Position numbers and translations under genes: made by a program. Positions 20,983-32,452 of a DNA stretch of 64,000 nt are shown here, one piece after another (within the stretch, counting starts at the first letter, position 1; each line of letters begins with the position of its first letter). This stretch comes from Allolobophora icterica (taxonomy: Eukaryota; Annelida; Clitellata; Crassiclitellata; Lumbricidae), in the NCBI GenBank assembly GCA_963556255.1, contig OY744609.1, forward strand, positions 3,861,410-3,925,409, read 5' to 3'. The notes beneath the pieces are model-generated. The model made no database searches. It saw only the letters and a list, made by a program, of their open reading frames with translations, and was not told where the DNA came from.

Positions 20983-22392
20983 CACCTTGTCACCTTGTGC
21001 TGTCAGCTCGTGGAGCTCTAGCGATCGTCCTGGTGAACACACTCCACCGTCTCCTATTCGATGACAAGTCTCTCAATTCCGCCAAATTCATGCCAGTTAC
21101 ATCTTGTATCTCATCCATCCATCTCCTCCTTGGGCGACCCAGTCTTCTCCTCCCCTCACCGCACGCCAGCATCATTTCCTTCTCCAGACCATCAGATCGC
21201 ATAACATGTCCAAAGAACCTTAGCTTCATTCTTGTCGCAGTTTGTTTTAACGACTCTTCATTCTCAATTCCAATCTCCTCTCGTATTGATTCGTTCGTTC
21301 TTTTCTCAGTCCAAGATATTCTCAGCATCTTCCTCCATATCCACATTTCACAAGCGTTAACCTTATTTTCCATGTTCTTTGTCATTGTCCACGTCTCACA
21401 ACCGTACAGTACCGTAGGAAAGATTAGTGCTCTCACGAGCCTTTTTTTGGTTTCTATGCTCACATGTTTGTCTTTCCATATCTTTTCCAGTCCGGTCATT
21501 GCAGCTTTCCCTATAGCAATCCTTCGTTTTATTTCTGGATCACACTTTCCCTCCTTTCCAACCATTGATCCTAGGAATGTGAAGCTTTCTACCACCTCTA
21601 TTTCCTCTCCGTCTATCTCAAAACTATCCCAATCTGCTGTTGTCATGACCTTTGTCTTCTTTATGTTGAAGTATAAACCAGCTTTTTCACTTTCTCTCCT
21701 GACCCTTCTTATCAGTTCTGCCAGATCCTCTTTTCTTTTTGCCATTAATGTTGTGTCATCCGCGTATCTAAGGTTATTCAGTGTCTTTCCAGCGATTTTT
21801 ACTCCCTCAATTGCCCCCTCCAGTTCTGCCTTTCTCATTATTCTTTCAGCATATAGATTAAACAGGAATGGAGACAAGATGCATCCCTGCCTCACTCCTT
21901 TCTTGATTCTGAAATTGTCAGTGTCTCCGTATTCTGTTCTTATCACCGCTATCTGGTCTTCATATAAACCCTTTAGTAACATTATCAGGTGTTTCGGAAT
22001 TCCCATTTCAAGCAGGGTTTTCCACATTAAATCATGGTTAATGCAGTCGAATGCCTTGCTATAGTCAATGAAACAGATGTGAACCTCCTGTCCATACTCC
22101 CTTTGTCTCTCCATTATCCACCTCATGTTGGCTATATGATCTCGAGTTCCACGAGATTTCCTAAACCCTGCCTGGTTCACCGGAAGTTCTCTTTCAATTG
22201 TGCCTTCGATTCTTTTGTGAATTATTTTCAGTAATATTTTACTAGTGTGTGATATCATTGCTATCGTCCTATAATTTTCACACTCCCTCGCATCTCCTTT
22301 CTTGAATATAGGTATAAAGATCGACTTCTTCCAGTCCTCCGGCCATTCTCCAGTTGCCCATATTTGATTGCACAATTTTGTTATTGTTTTTT
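20983..22392 (-). mobile_element. RTE/BovB-like LINE, 5'-truncated
   Basis: Inserted in a module B copy. The left host ends in AGGTTTCGTTT (to 20982), and the right flank restarts GGTTTCGTTAGACACC at 22393, giving a target duplication of about 10 bp or more. The 3' end on the minus strand finishes in CACAAGGTGACAAGGTG, an 8-bp tail repeat. The 5' part (apurinic endonuclease and RT fingers) is missing. The 5' side abuts a perfect 33-bp hairpin (22414-22496). The intact ORF suggests a recent insertion. Confidence 0.85.
20990..22375 (-). CDS. Reverse transcriptase, RTE/BovB-like, partial but open
   Basis: A 461-codon frame without stops. RT motifs in order: FIDYSKAFD (residues 102-110, motif A with catalytic Asp), GVRQGCILSPFLFNLYAE (160-177, motif B), NLRYADDTTLMA (201-212, motif C with catalytic YADD), then YGCETWT, LRFFGHVMR, and GRRRLGRPRRRWMDEI near the C-terminus. 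These C-terminal motifs are diagnostic of the RTE/BovB group. It would copy LINE RNA at a nicked target site. The APE endonuclease that makes the nick is absent, so it cannot act alone. The ATG used is simply the first in the truncated frame. Confidence 0.9.
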   Translation of the reverse strand: MCNQIWATGEWPEDWKKSIFIPIFKKGDARECENYRTIAMISHTSKILLKIIHKRIEGTIERELPVNQAGFRKSRGTRDHIANMRWIMERQREYGQEVHICFIDYSKAFDCINHDLMWKTLLEMGIPKHLIMLLKGLYEDQIAVIRTEYGDTDNFRIKKGVRQGCILSPFLFNLYAERIMRKAELEGAIEGVKIAGKTLNNLRYADDTTLMAKRKEDLAELIRRVRRESEKAGLYFNIKKTKVMTTADWDSFEIDGEEIEVVESFTFLGSMVGKEGKCDPEIKRRIAIGKAAMTGLEKIWKDKHVSIETKKRLVRALIFPTVLYGCETWTMTKNMENKVNACEMWIWRKMLRISWTEKRTNESIREEIGIENEESLKQTATRMKLRFFGHVMRSDGLEKEMMLACGEGRRRLGRPRRRWMDEIQDVTGMNLAELRDLSSNRRRWSVFTRTIARAPRADSTR

Positions 22393-22500
22393 GGTTTCGT
22401 TAGACACCATTAAAGTATATATAACATTATGAAAATACGATTTAAAGGTTTCGTTTAGACACCTTTAAATCGTATTTTCATAATGTTATATATACTTCAT
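22393..22500. repeat. Perfect 33-bp inverted repeat with 17-nt loop at LINE 5' junction
   Basis: The left arm 22414-22446 is the exact reverse complement of the right arm 22464-22496. The loop 22447-22463 (GGTTTCGTTTAGACACC) equals, bar one T, the segment 22393-22408 that begins the right flank of the LINE. The right arm and loop are ordinary satellite (module B) sequence. The left arm is therefore an inverted copy of host DNA created at the junction. Confidence 0.95.
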
Positions 22501-23814
22501 TTTCGTTGAGTAAAAACAATTGAAACTGATGCTCCGGATGCAGCCGTATGATGTCGTTAAACAAGGCGAAAATATCAACCAATGTTTAGACAACTTAAAA
22601 ACCATTTTATCGTAATTGAACCCCGCCACTGTTCGTACTCTGCAAGTGCCAGTCCCAAGCCTGGATGAAGGAGGAGGGTGACACTAATGATCTATGTTAT
22701 CACACAGTGCCGCTAAACTGAAACTACCACTAGGCTAATACTCACTAATTGAATTATATTTTTGAAATCCTATGCTATTGTGGAAACTAAACATTTTCTA
22801 TTGTATCGACCTCAACGGCCGTTGATGCCATAAGATCTCGTTAAACTACTGGTTACCTGCTAATCTCGAGCTGCAATACAAAAAGAATCCAAACTACTTT
22901 TCTGTAACAATTAAGCTGACATCAACGCTCTGTAAGTCAAAAAGATGTCGCTAGTATACTGGAAAATGATAGACTTGCAACATCGCCCATGAAGTCACAA
23001 GATATTACAGAAAGCAATGAATTTAAGTTCCTTTTAGACACCTTTTAAGCAACTTTCTAAACGACTTAACATCATTTTCGCTACACCACTAACTGACAAA
23101 AACGATAATTTAAAACAGTCATTTAAAGCAATCATTAAAATAGCGGAGAATAAATGTGGGTAAGGAAATGTCGACGTCATTAACCCTGACAGCCATAATA
23201 TATGTCGTTAACTTACCTTGGGAACATATCCAATGTTACGGTGAAAACCGTACAAAATGCATTTGAGTTGAACACATTTAAAAGACACCATTCTATAATA
23301 TTTTACTATTCGTTTTTAGGTATGGAAAGCTCAAGGTCGATGTCAACGGCGGCCAGAGATGTCGCTAAACGCGGGATAATGTTAAAAAGCATTTAAAATA
23401 CCTTTATTTCGGTTCCCACAGTGGTATATATTTCGTGTCCACCATAAATGGATAACTGTGCCGTGCAGCAGATAAAAAACACGGAGTCGTTACACCGCAA
23501 CCACCAATCAATATTCAGCAAACTCTACCAGTGTCATTTCTAGGGGGTGCCAGTCCGAAGCCCTATAAAAGACGAGGGCAACGTAAATCACCTTTGTTAG
23601 GACACAGTGTCGTTAAGCTGTAACTAAGCAACCGTCAATGCCGTGGTCGGTGGCAGTGCCAGTCAGAAGCCTGGAAAGAAGAGGCGGGCAACGTTTATCA
23701 TATTTCTAATGACACAAAGTCGTTAAACGAAACTATCTGCCAATGGTAACCAGTGAAGACTCGTATCTCTAAGGTTACGTGAGGTCAAGGTCAGAGGCTT
23801 GGGTGCAACACGTG

Positions 23815-24083
23815 ATCAAATCAAATCAATCAAAATTCGTTTATTCATACAATAAGCTGACACAGACGCAACTTAGACAAGGAAGATTACGGAAAGACAA
23901 TTCTCTGGCCAAGAGAGTACAGGGCTTAGTTCATGAAATTGTCAGTAAGCTTTCTTATAGAGGATGCGTGAAATGTAGTTACGGTCATTTTAATGCGGCA
24001 GGGAGAAGTTATGAGATCTGGTACGAAGATTATGACCACCGGTGCAACGAGGAGGAGGGGGGTCAGGCACCGAAGGATATGAT
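23815..24083 (-). mobile_element. Unclassified retroelement fragment with (TTGAT)n tail
   Basis: Compared with paralogues at 29155 and 43240 (CAACACATGATGTGAACAAT), this copy is split after CAACACGTGAT by about 260 bp. On the minus strand the insert ends in AATAAACGAATTTTGATTG plus ATTTGATTTGAT, a typical non-LTR tail. The body matches no family I recognise. Confidence 0.5.
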
Positions 24084-24242
24084 GCGAACAATAGAACCTA
24101 AGAGACTGTGTTTGGGTGTGGATTCTCATCGATGTACTAAATGGATTTCAGCGAAAAGATCATATTTAACTCCGTTCTCTCTTCAAGATATTTCACTCTG
24201 AAAATCCACCCTCACACACACCTACACACATACAGACTGGCA

Positions 24243-24420
24243 CAGATAAGTAAGTAAGTAAGTAAGTATATTCTTTATTACACCATTAGCAAATGCACAA
24301 TGGGACAGAAGCTAGAAGCATTGATTGTAAAACATTGAAGTAATAATAAATCGAAATAAAAATGATAAAATAAGTAAATTAAAAAGCAAGTGTTTTCTTA
24401 TCATTTATGCAATAGTCTTG
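24243..24420 (-). mobile_element. Retroelement tail fragment with (AAGT)n
   Basis: GTAAGTAAGTAAGTAAGTAT followed by ATTCTTTATTACACC. On the minus strand this reads GGTGTAATAAAGAAT then a CTTA-repeat tail, as in truncated LINE/SINE 3' ends. It occupies the slot where other units carry the layered microsatellite. Confidence 0.45.
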
Positions 24421-25960
24421 CACAAGTGAACGGTCTTTGATGTCGTTAAACTCTGGATTACTATCTGGATGACAAACAAATATATACGAAAAATAGCACA
24501 TTAAAATATGAAAATATTGTAAACGACTTCTGATGTCATACGATGACGCTAAACCTTGGAACTGAACAGAATGGTCACTTATAAACTGGACTCCTGGAGG
24601 TTCAGTTTAGACACCGCTATATGGGATTTTCTCGAGGCCATTTATAATTGAGCCGTATTATCAGGTTATCTAGCAACATAAAACCGCGGATCCCTATTAT
24701 GACTTACGAACGTGGATAACTGCTGAAAATAATTTCTTTCGCCGGCAGTGACCTTTGTTGCCATAAGTTGTCGTTAAACTCTGGATCCATCCATTTAACC
24801 GCGAGTGCCGTGGCTACAAAGAGGAAAAGTTCTCTTCATGGGCAAGGTAAGGTCGACGTTAACGTTCCTGGAAGTCTCAAGATGTCGTTAAACACTGGAA
24901 ACTACGACGTCGAAAGATGGCACATTGAAACACCACAATATCACCATAATTATTATGCTGTCAAATTGTCGTCAACGGACTTTGACGCTAAACCTCAGAA
25001 CCTGAATCAACTGCTGTTCATTATTCAGTGTAATTTTAATTTTCGCAATAACCCCGACAACTGTACAGATTTCTCAAATTGACGTCAACTGCTTCTAATG
25101 TCGTATGACGTCGTTAAATTATAGGAATCCATCCATGTTCAATGTTTGTTAGAATTGACCACTATTTATGCTCGAATGATGCCAGTCCCAAAGCAATATA
25201 AACGAGGAGGGCGTCCGTAATCATCGTCGTAAGGACACAGAGTAGCAGTGTTTCTTAATTTGTATTACGTCTCTTTAGACCCTATGATAATGATGATGAG
25301 TTTTCTGCCGAAGGCAGGTCCATTGGATTTATACCACCCAAGGATGACTCGGATGGGACGAGTGAGTGAGATGTGGTTTCCCGTGGCTTTCTTCACAGAC
25401 AGTTGTGAATGCGGAACTTGTTGTATGTCGCTACGCAGTGGTTTGAGGAAGATCCTTCAAGAGTTCGTAAAAACCGGTCAATAACGGTAATAATACTATG
25501 ACTTGACACTTTCAATTCGTGTCTTTTTAGACACCATTAATTTGTGTACTACCAATTCTATATAAATCGCATTTTCGCTCATTCGGTTGTATTACATCGA
25601 TTAAACGGTCACAGTGGAGATTCTAAAAATGTTATCGACGTCAGCGGTCTTTGATGTCAAAAGATTTTGTTAAAATCTAGGATCCAATCGGTTAATTCAA
25701 TACGCCATGTAATGAAATTAATTTTCGCACTGTTCGGTTCGAAATGAACGACTGTGCCAGCCACAAAATTTCTTTGAAGTCTCATTTCAACACAAGGAAA
25801 TAAATACAAAGCCCGCATAGACACATTTCAACTGCTTCTAATCTGAGCTTTATAATCGTCATAATTTTAAGTCGTATATATACCCACTCATGCAGCCGAA
25901 AGATGTCGCTAAAAACTGGAAACTATTTGCTAGCATGAGGTTTAGGATGATTGCCGTCCA

Positions 25961-27424
25961 GTCCCTTAAAAAACCTAATCTTGACTCACAAGTATGTTCT
26001 AACTATCGTCCTATTTCTAACCTTTCTATTCTCTCTAAAACTCTTGAGAGACTTGTCTCGCTTCAACTTCTGCCCTATCTTGAACAGTCTGGACTCCTCC
26101 CTTCTAGTCAATCAGGGTTTAGAGGTCACCATTCTACGGAAACTGCCCTCCTGTCCCTTCTCTCGGACATTTATACTGCCATTGACAGGTCTCATTTGAC
26201 GCTTCTAGCGCTCTTTGATGTTTCCTCGGCCTTTGACATGGTTGACCATGAAATCCTACTTCGACGTCTTGAACTATCTTGTGGTCTCAGTGGTCTCCCT
26301 CTTCTTTGGTTCAAATCTTACCTCTCTGACCGTACTCAGAGGATTGTCCTTGGTGACTCCAGAACTGCCTGGGTTAGAGTTGAGTATGGTGTCCCACAGG
26401 GTTCTGTCCTTGGCCCCATTCTGTACTTACTCTACACAGCTGACATACCTTCTATATTTACTAAACACTTTACCTCTGGTCACCTTTATGCAGATGACGT
26501 TCAGATCTTTGTCCAAGGCCCATCCTCTCAGCAGATCTCCCTTGTTGGATCCATTGATTCCCTGTCACATGATCTCCACTCTTGGATGTCATCAAATCGA
26601 CTTAACCTTAACTCTTCTAAGACCCAACTGATCTGGTTTGGCACTAAACAGCAACTTTCTAAACTTGATATCCCACTTCTGTCGTCAATATACCCTGCTT
26701 TTTCATTTTCATCCAGTGTTCGGGATTTGGGTGTCACCCTTGATAGTACCCTCTCGTTTTCTGAACACCTCTCCCACCTGACACGTTCCTGTTTCTATCA
26801 TCTGAGGCGTTTGAGGGCTGTAAGAAGATCAGTTTCTCCTTCAGTGTTTACTACTATGGTCCATGCCTTCATTTGCTGCCGCATTGACTATTGCAATTCA
26901 TTGTTTGCTGGGCTCCCTAAAGCGCGCCTTTTATCTCTGCAGTCTGTTCTGAATGCGGCTGCCAGGCTCATTGCCCGTTTTCCTCGCTTCTCTCACATAA
27001 CTACCTTTATGACTGATGTACTTCACTGGCTTCCTGTTGCTTCCCGCATCCAATACAAGGTTCTTCTCCTGGTCTCTAGGACTCAACTGGGAAAAGCTCC
27101 TAAATACCTCTGTGACCTAATGCGCAAACCTCTATCTGCTCTGTCTTCCCGCCCTCTTCGGTCTGCTGACCGCTTTGATCTGCTTGTCCCTCGCGCAAGG
27201 ACTTCGATGGCTCAGCATCGTGCTTTTGCCATCCTTGGCCCTTCCCTTTGGAATGACCTGCCCCCCTCTCTCCGTAGCAAGATATTGCTTGGGATCTCGC
27301 CTTCTTCTCTCCGCTGCCTAAAGACCTTTCTTTTCCCTCGGGGCTGACACGCTGGGAGCGCCTCTGAATAGTCTATGCTGTGAGAGGCGCTTTATAAATA
27401 ATCATATAAGATAAGATAAGATAA
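25961..27424 (+). mobile_element. L2-like LINE, 5'-truncated
   Basis: The empty site is preserved at 30852-30880. There ATTGCCGTCCA continues directly into AAGTCTAGATAAAGGAGGAG, whereas here the same text is split after GCCGTCCA and resumes at GATAAAGGAGGAGG. Seven host bases (AAGTCTA) are missing at the junction and no target duplication is visible. The 3' end has the AGCGCCTCT/AGAGGCGCT hairpin (27357-27391), TTATAAAT and an (ATAAG)n tail. The same hairpin is found in the SINE at 54521. Confidence 0.9.
25962..27347 (+). CDS. Reverse transcriptase, L2-like, partial but open
   Basis: Open for 462 codons from the LINE junction; the frame also happens to run 24 codons into upstream satellite (ATG at 25890). 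Numbering from that ATG: NYRPISNLS (38-46), LALFDVSSAFDMVDHEILL (106-124, motif A), GVPQGSVLGPILYLLYTADI (167-186, motif B), LYADDVQIF (199-207, catalytic YADD), then HWLPVASRIQYK and RTSMAQHRAFAILGPSLWN at the C-terminus. This is the L2/CR1-superclade pattern. The endonuclease domain is missing. It stops at TGA just before the tail hairpin. Absence of stops suggests a young insertion. Confidence 0.9.
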   Translation, partial: SLKKPNLDSQVCSNYRPISNLSILSKTLERLVSLQLLPYLEQSGLLPSSQSGFRGHHSTETALLSLLSDIYTAIDRSHLTLLALFDVSSAFDMVDHEILLRRLELSCGLSGLPLLWFKSYLSDRTQRIVLGDSRTAWVRVEYGVPQGSVLGPILYLLYTADIPSIFTKHFTSGHLYADDVQIFVQGPSSQQISLVGSIDSLSHDLHSWMSSNRLNLNSSKTQLIWFGTKQQLSKLDIPLLSSIYPAFSFSSSVRDLGVTLDSTLSFSEHLSHLTRSCFYHLRRLRAVRRSVSPSVFTTMVHAFICCRIDYCNSLFAGLPKARLLSLQSVLNAAARLIARFPRFSHITTFMTDVLHWLPVASRIQYKVLLLVSRTQLGKAPKYLCDLMRKPLSALSSRPLRSADRFDLLVPRARTSMAQHRAFAILGPSLWNDLPPSLRSKILLGISPSSLRCLKTFLFPRG

Positions 27425-30400
27425 GATAAAGGAGGAGGGCGACGCTAATCATTTTTTGTTATGCAACAGCATTGGTTAAAAGACGGATGCGTGCACAGTC
27501 GTAACGTGCCATGAAGTTAAGTTGACATCAACGGGTATGTCAGCCACAAGATGTCGCTTAAACACTAATAAAAGCGATTTCATTCCCGAGTTTCTAGTAA
27601 TAATTATTCAGAATTATTCACTAAATATTCGGTGACATAGGGTCAGCTTTAGTTTAACTATAAGAGTCATGAAATAAGGCGATTTAGTCTAGATTAAGAG
27701 ACCTTTAAATCTGGTAACTAGATGCTATAAGTTACGTTTTCATAATTTCTTAGCCAATTCATAATCTAACCAGCTGTCATGGAGTTTAAAGTATTTTCGT
27801 TGAGTTTAAACAATTGAAACTGATAACTTTAAAACCGTTTTATCCTATGCCATAATTATTACACTTATTTTCGCTTATTTCCTATTTGAACCCTGTCCCT
27901 GCTACTCTGCGAGTGCCAGTCCCAAGCTTAGACGAGTGAGGAGGGCGACGCTAATGACCTTTGTTATCACACAGTATTGTTAACCCGAAACTACCACCAC
28001 TACTCGCTTATTGAATCATATTTTGAAATTCTATGCTACTGTGGAAACCAAACATTTTCTATTTTATCGACGTCAACGGTCGTTGATGCCATAAGACCCG
28101 TTAAACTGTTGGTTACCTGTTAATCTCGAGCTGCAATACAAAAGGAATCCAAACTACTTCGTAACATTAAAGTTGACGTCGACGTTCCCTGAGTCAACAA
28201 GATGTCGCTAAAATACTGGAAAATAATATTACAGACTTGCAAGATGGCCCACGGAGCCGCAAGATATTATACAAAGCAAAAACTTTTGGTTCTTTTTAGA
28301 CACCTTCGATGCAACTTTCTAAACGACATTCTTTTCTTGTTTAAGTTCTCTGCCCTTCGGCAGGTTTCAACTTCCAATGACACCATTCTAAACGACATAG
28401 AAATTATGTTAATATGTCTAAACGACATATTAACATCATATTCGCTAAATCACTAACTGAAAAGACGATAATTTAAAACAATAATTTCAAACAATCATTA
28501 AAGATAGTGGAGAATAAATGTGGGTAAGGTAAGGTCGACGTCAAAAGATATCATTAATTTTCCTCGGGAACATATGCAATGCTACGGTGAAAACTGTACA
28601 AAATGCGGTTGAATAGAACACATTTAAAAGATACCATTCTATGATGTTTTGCTATTCGTCATCAGGTATGGAGAGCTAAAGCTCGATGTCAACGGCGGCC
28701 AGAGATGTCGCTAAACGCTGGATTATGTTAAAACACCTTTATTTTGGGTTCCACAATGCAATATATTTCGCGTCTACCATACATGAATAATTCTTCCCTT
28801 CCAACAGATTTAGAACACAGCGTCGTTAAACAGCAACCACCAATCAATAGTCAGCAAAGTCCACCACTGTCGTTTCCAGGTGGTGCCCAGTTCGAAGCCC
28901 GGATAAACGAGAAGGGCAACGTGAATCACCTTTGTTAGCACATAGTGTTGTTAAGCATTAACTAAACAACCGCCAATGCCGTGGTCGGTGGCAGTGCCAG
29001 TCAGAAGCCTGGAAAGAAGAGGAGGGCAACGTTTAGCATATTTGTAATGACACAACGTCGTCAAACGAAACTCTCTGCCAATGGTAACAACTTACAAGTG
29101 GAGGCTCGTATCTCTAAGGTTAAGTGAGGTCAAGGTCAGCGCCTCTGGCTGCAACGCATGATGTGAACAACATAATCTAAGAGACGGTGTTTGGGGCTGT
29201 GCATTCTATCCTGATCGATGTACAAAGTTGGGTTCAGCTATTTAACCCTTCTGAGTTTTTTTACTTTACATCGAGTACCGTTCTCTCTACAAACCCTTTC
29301 ACTCTGAACAATGGTCGCCCACAAACCCACCCACCCACCCACACATCTGAACACACATACACAGACTGGCACAGGTACACAAGTCAACGGTCTTTGATGT
29401 CGTTAAACTCTGGATTACTATTTAGATGACAAACAAATATATACGAAAAATAGCACATTAAAATATCAAAATATCGTAAACGACCTTTGATTTCATACGA
29501 TGACGCTAAACCTTGGAACTGAACGGAATTATCATTAATAACCTTGAGGTTCAGTTTAGACACCGCTATAACGTATTTTCTTGTAGCTATATATACTTGA
29601 GCTGCATCATCAGGTTATCTAGCTGAGACACGCTGGGTATTCCCTATTATGACACACGAACACGGAGAACTGTTGAAAATAATTTCTGTCGACGTCAACA
29701 ACCTTTGTTTCCATCAGATGTTGTTAAACTCTGGACTGCCGTTGTCGTGGCCACAAAGAGGACATTTTTTCTTAATAGGTAGGGTAAGGTCGACGTCAAC
29801 GTTCATAGCAGCCACTAGATGTCATTAAACACTGGAAACTACTAACCGTCGTTGTCGAAAGATGGAACGTTCAAACACCACAATGTCATCATATACCTTC
29901 GAATTGTCGTCATTGGACTTTGACGATAAACCTTAGAACCGTAATCAACTGATGTTAAATATTTAGTGTAATTTTTATTTAATTTTCGCAATAACCTTGA
30001 CAACCGTACAGATATTTTCACATTGATGTCAACTGTTTCAATGTCGTAGTGGGTCGTTAAACTATGAGAATCCATCCATGTTTAATATTAAATTTTGTTA
30101 GAATTTACCACTACCCTATAGGCTACTCGAATGATGCTAGTCCAAAAGCAATATAAACGAGGAGGGCGATGGTAATCATCGTCGTAAGGACACAGAATTC
30201 TTAATTGCAGCAGTTTTTATTATTTTGTATTACGTCTCTTTAGTCCGAGTAAGTGAGGTGGTTTCCCGTGGCTTTTCTCACAAACAATTGTGGATGCGGA
30301 ACTTGTAAGTCGCTACGCAGTGGCTTAAGGAAGATCCTTCTAAGAGTTCGTAAAAACCGGTCAATAACGGTAATAATGCTATGACTTTAATTCGTGTGCT

Positions 30401-30924
30401 GCTTAGACACCTTTAATTCGTGACTTTTTAGACACCATTAATTTGTTTACTGCCAATGCCATATAAATTGCATTTTCGTTCATTCGGTTGTATTAAACCT
30501 ATAAAACGAGCACAGTGGAAAATTTTTAAATGTTATTGACTTCAACGGTCTTTGATGTAAAAAGATTTCGATAAAATCTAGGATCCAATCGGTTAATTGA
30601 ATACGACATGTAATGAAATTAATTTTCGTACTGTTCAGTTCCAAATGAACGGCTGTGCCAGCCACTAAATGTCTTTGAAGTCTCATTTCTACACAAGGAG
30701 ATAAATACAAAGGCCCCATCGACACATTTCAACTGCTTCTAATCTGAGCTTTATTATCGTCATAACTTTAAGTCGTATATATACCCACTCATGCAGCCGA
30801 AAGATGTCGCTAAAAACTGGAAACTATTTGCTAGCATGAGGTTTAGGATGATTGCCGTCCAAAGTCTAGATAAAGGAGGAGGGCGACGCTAGTCATCTTT
30901 GTTATGCTATAGCATTGGTTAAAA

Positions 30925-31269
30925 CAGAGGTTTTCAAACTGTGGTCCGCGGACTAAGAGGGGTCCGCGAAGGATATGGCGGGGGTCCGCGAGGGCGTTCT
31001 GAAAACATTCATTAATGAGTAACACTGCATTATAACTGAAATTGTAAAAAAAACTTATATAGCGCCACTCAGATCAGCATTAACAGCCTGTGTTTTCACA
31101 TTCATACACTAGGCCCATACTTATAAGCAAGCTTGTATTGTGGAAATAGTCTGCCTGTAATTTTGTTTAAATTTTAAGTGACAAATTTTACGCTTTAAAT
31201 GCTTGGGTCCGCGAGTTATGCCTAGAAAAACATAAGGGGTCCATGGTCCAAAAAGTTTGAAAACCTGTG
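30925..31269 (+). mobile_element. 345-bp non-autonomous hAT element
   Basis: Terminal inverted repeats CAGAGGTTTTCAAACT and AGTTTGAAAACCTGTG, with subterminal GTGGTCCGCGG / GGTCCATGGTCC. A perfect 8-bp duplication GGTTAAAA lies at 30917-30924 and 31270-31277. The empty site with a single GGTTAAAA is at 27474-27481 in the preceding unit. Inside, CTTATATAGCGCCACTCAGA (31054-31073) is a piece of the minus-strand LINE tail motif, captured or nested. No transposase. Confidence 0.92.
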
Positions 31270-31580
31270 GGTTAAAAGACGGATGCGTGCACAGTCGCAT
31301 CGTGCCATGAAGTAGGTCTATCTAAAGTTAAGTTGACATCAACAAAATGTCGCTAAAACACTACTAACAACTGCTACTTTCCCAAGTATCTAATATTAAT
31401 TTATCGGAATAATTCGCTAAATATTTGGTGACACAAGGTCGACAATCACAGTTTTATTTTTACTATAAGAGTCATGAAATAAGGTGATATTAGTCTTTGT
31501 TTAAGACACCTTTAAATCTGGTTGACTAGATGCTATAAGTTACGTCTTTCCAAATTTCTTAGCTAATTCATGATATAACC

Positions 31581-32452
31581 CAGCGCTTCCCAAACTTTTC
31601 AGGAATTTATTTTCATGGTGACGGACCGCACGAATTTTCCCATTGCAGCAGGATCGGTGGCCAATTCATTAATTCTTTATTTCTTTTTATCGATAAAGTG
31701 GTTCCAAGAAGTTAAATTATTTTTTAATAGTAGCGTGGGTAAATAACTCAGTACTAACTATAAACTGAATACTTTACTAATCTGATATGAATCAAAAGTT
31801 GCAGTTTTTAAAAATTGATAAATATACATGCTGGTGCTGTTTATTAATATATTTATTATTTTTATTTTTGTTAACGCCCGAGGTAGGAAAAATCCCTCAG
31901 GCTTTAACTTCTATATAACAGAAGTGTCTTTAAGCTTGGAGAACGCCGTCCTCGTCTCAGGGGTGTGGTGTGGTAATTTTAATTGTTATAATTTTCAAAT
32001 TTATAATACATTAAACAATATCAAATCTAAAAGCCGACGTGTTTATTTTCTATTGACGGAAGCATTGACCAGGTTATTGAAGACGAAAGAGATACGTCAC
32101 ATCTGGTTTCAAACTTTCAGTCAAAAACCGCAATGTTACTATCAAAATTTCTAGTAAGGCGAACAACAACTTCTATTTGACCTCTTAGAAATTCGTCGAA
32201 TAACTATTTCTTCGTTAGTTTTCGTTTACAATAGCTGAAGTACATTTACCCCAGAAAAAATATTTTTAATTTATATTGAAAATATAGTTTTGATTGCAAG
32301 ACAATTATTGTGTTTTTGAAGAAAGTTCGAAGCGAGACCCAAACGAGAAAAAGTCTTCTGTTTTTTTCCAGTTTCATGACTCACTTGGTGGACCGGCAAC
32401 TAAGGGCTCGCGGACCGGCAGCGGTCTGCGGACCATAGTTTGGGAAGCACTG
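31581..32452 (+). mobile_element. 872-bp non-autonomous hAT element
   Basis: Termini CAGCGCTTCCCAAACTTTTC and ATAGTTTGGGAAGCACTG are inverted repeats, with GGACCG-rich subterminal sequence at both ends. Flanks ATATAACC (31573-31580) and ATCTAACC (32453-32460) agree at 7 of 8 positions. The empty site ATCTAACC is at 27764-27771. An internal 108-codon frame (31828-32154) matches no transposase domain I know, so the element is taken as non-autonomous. Confidence 0.9.

Larger units (their letters stand above)
22501..25081 (+). repeat. Satellite array, first higher-order unit, right part
   Basis: Module A (GATGTCGTTAAAC and variants) is at about 22551, 22830, 22944, 23203, 23362, 24440, 24545, 24766, 24885 and 24985. 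Module C is at about 22645, 23547 and 23655. Module B-like sequences are at about 23035 and 23395. The order and flanking text correspond to 27800-30014 (for instance TTACCTTGGGAACATATCC, then GTCAACGGCGGCCAGAGATG). The 104-codon frame at 24768 is made of two module A copies and is not a gene. Confidence 0.85.
25082..30014 (+). repeat. Second higher-order satellite unit (about 3.5 kb plus a LINE)
   Basis: Starts at GACGTCAACTGCTTCTAATG, the same text as near 30024 (GATGTCAACTGTTTCAATG) and the counterpart near 19320. In order: module C variant at 25180, module B-like at 25527, module A at 25770 and 25900, LINE insertion, module C at 27425, 27908, 28885 and 28988, module A at 28080, 28200 and 28700, then GGTTAAGTGAGGTCAAGGTC at 29117. 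Without the LINE it is about 3.5 kb. It provides empty sites for insertions in the third unit. Confidence 0.85.

Noticed and set aside
20949..22064. 371-codon plus-strand frame
   Set aside because: Antisense shadow of the RTE-like RT on the minus strand, which has all catalytic motifs.
24768..25082. 104-codon frame starting MSLNSGSIHLT
   Set aside because: Its starts come from module A (AAGATGTCGTTAAAC reads MSLN). Several other frames in the array begin MSLN/MSLK/MSLT the same way and none is conserved downstream.
26215..26631. 138-codon frame in another phase
   Set aside because: Shadow of the L2-like RT frame.
31828..32154. 108-codon frame inside the 872-bp hAT as a transposase
   Set aside because: No hAT dimerisation or DDE-type motif is visible and the length is far too short.
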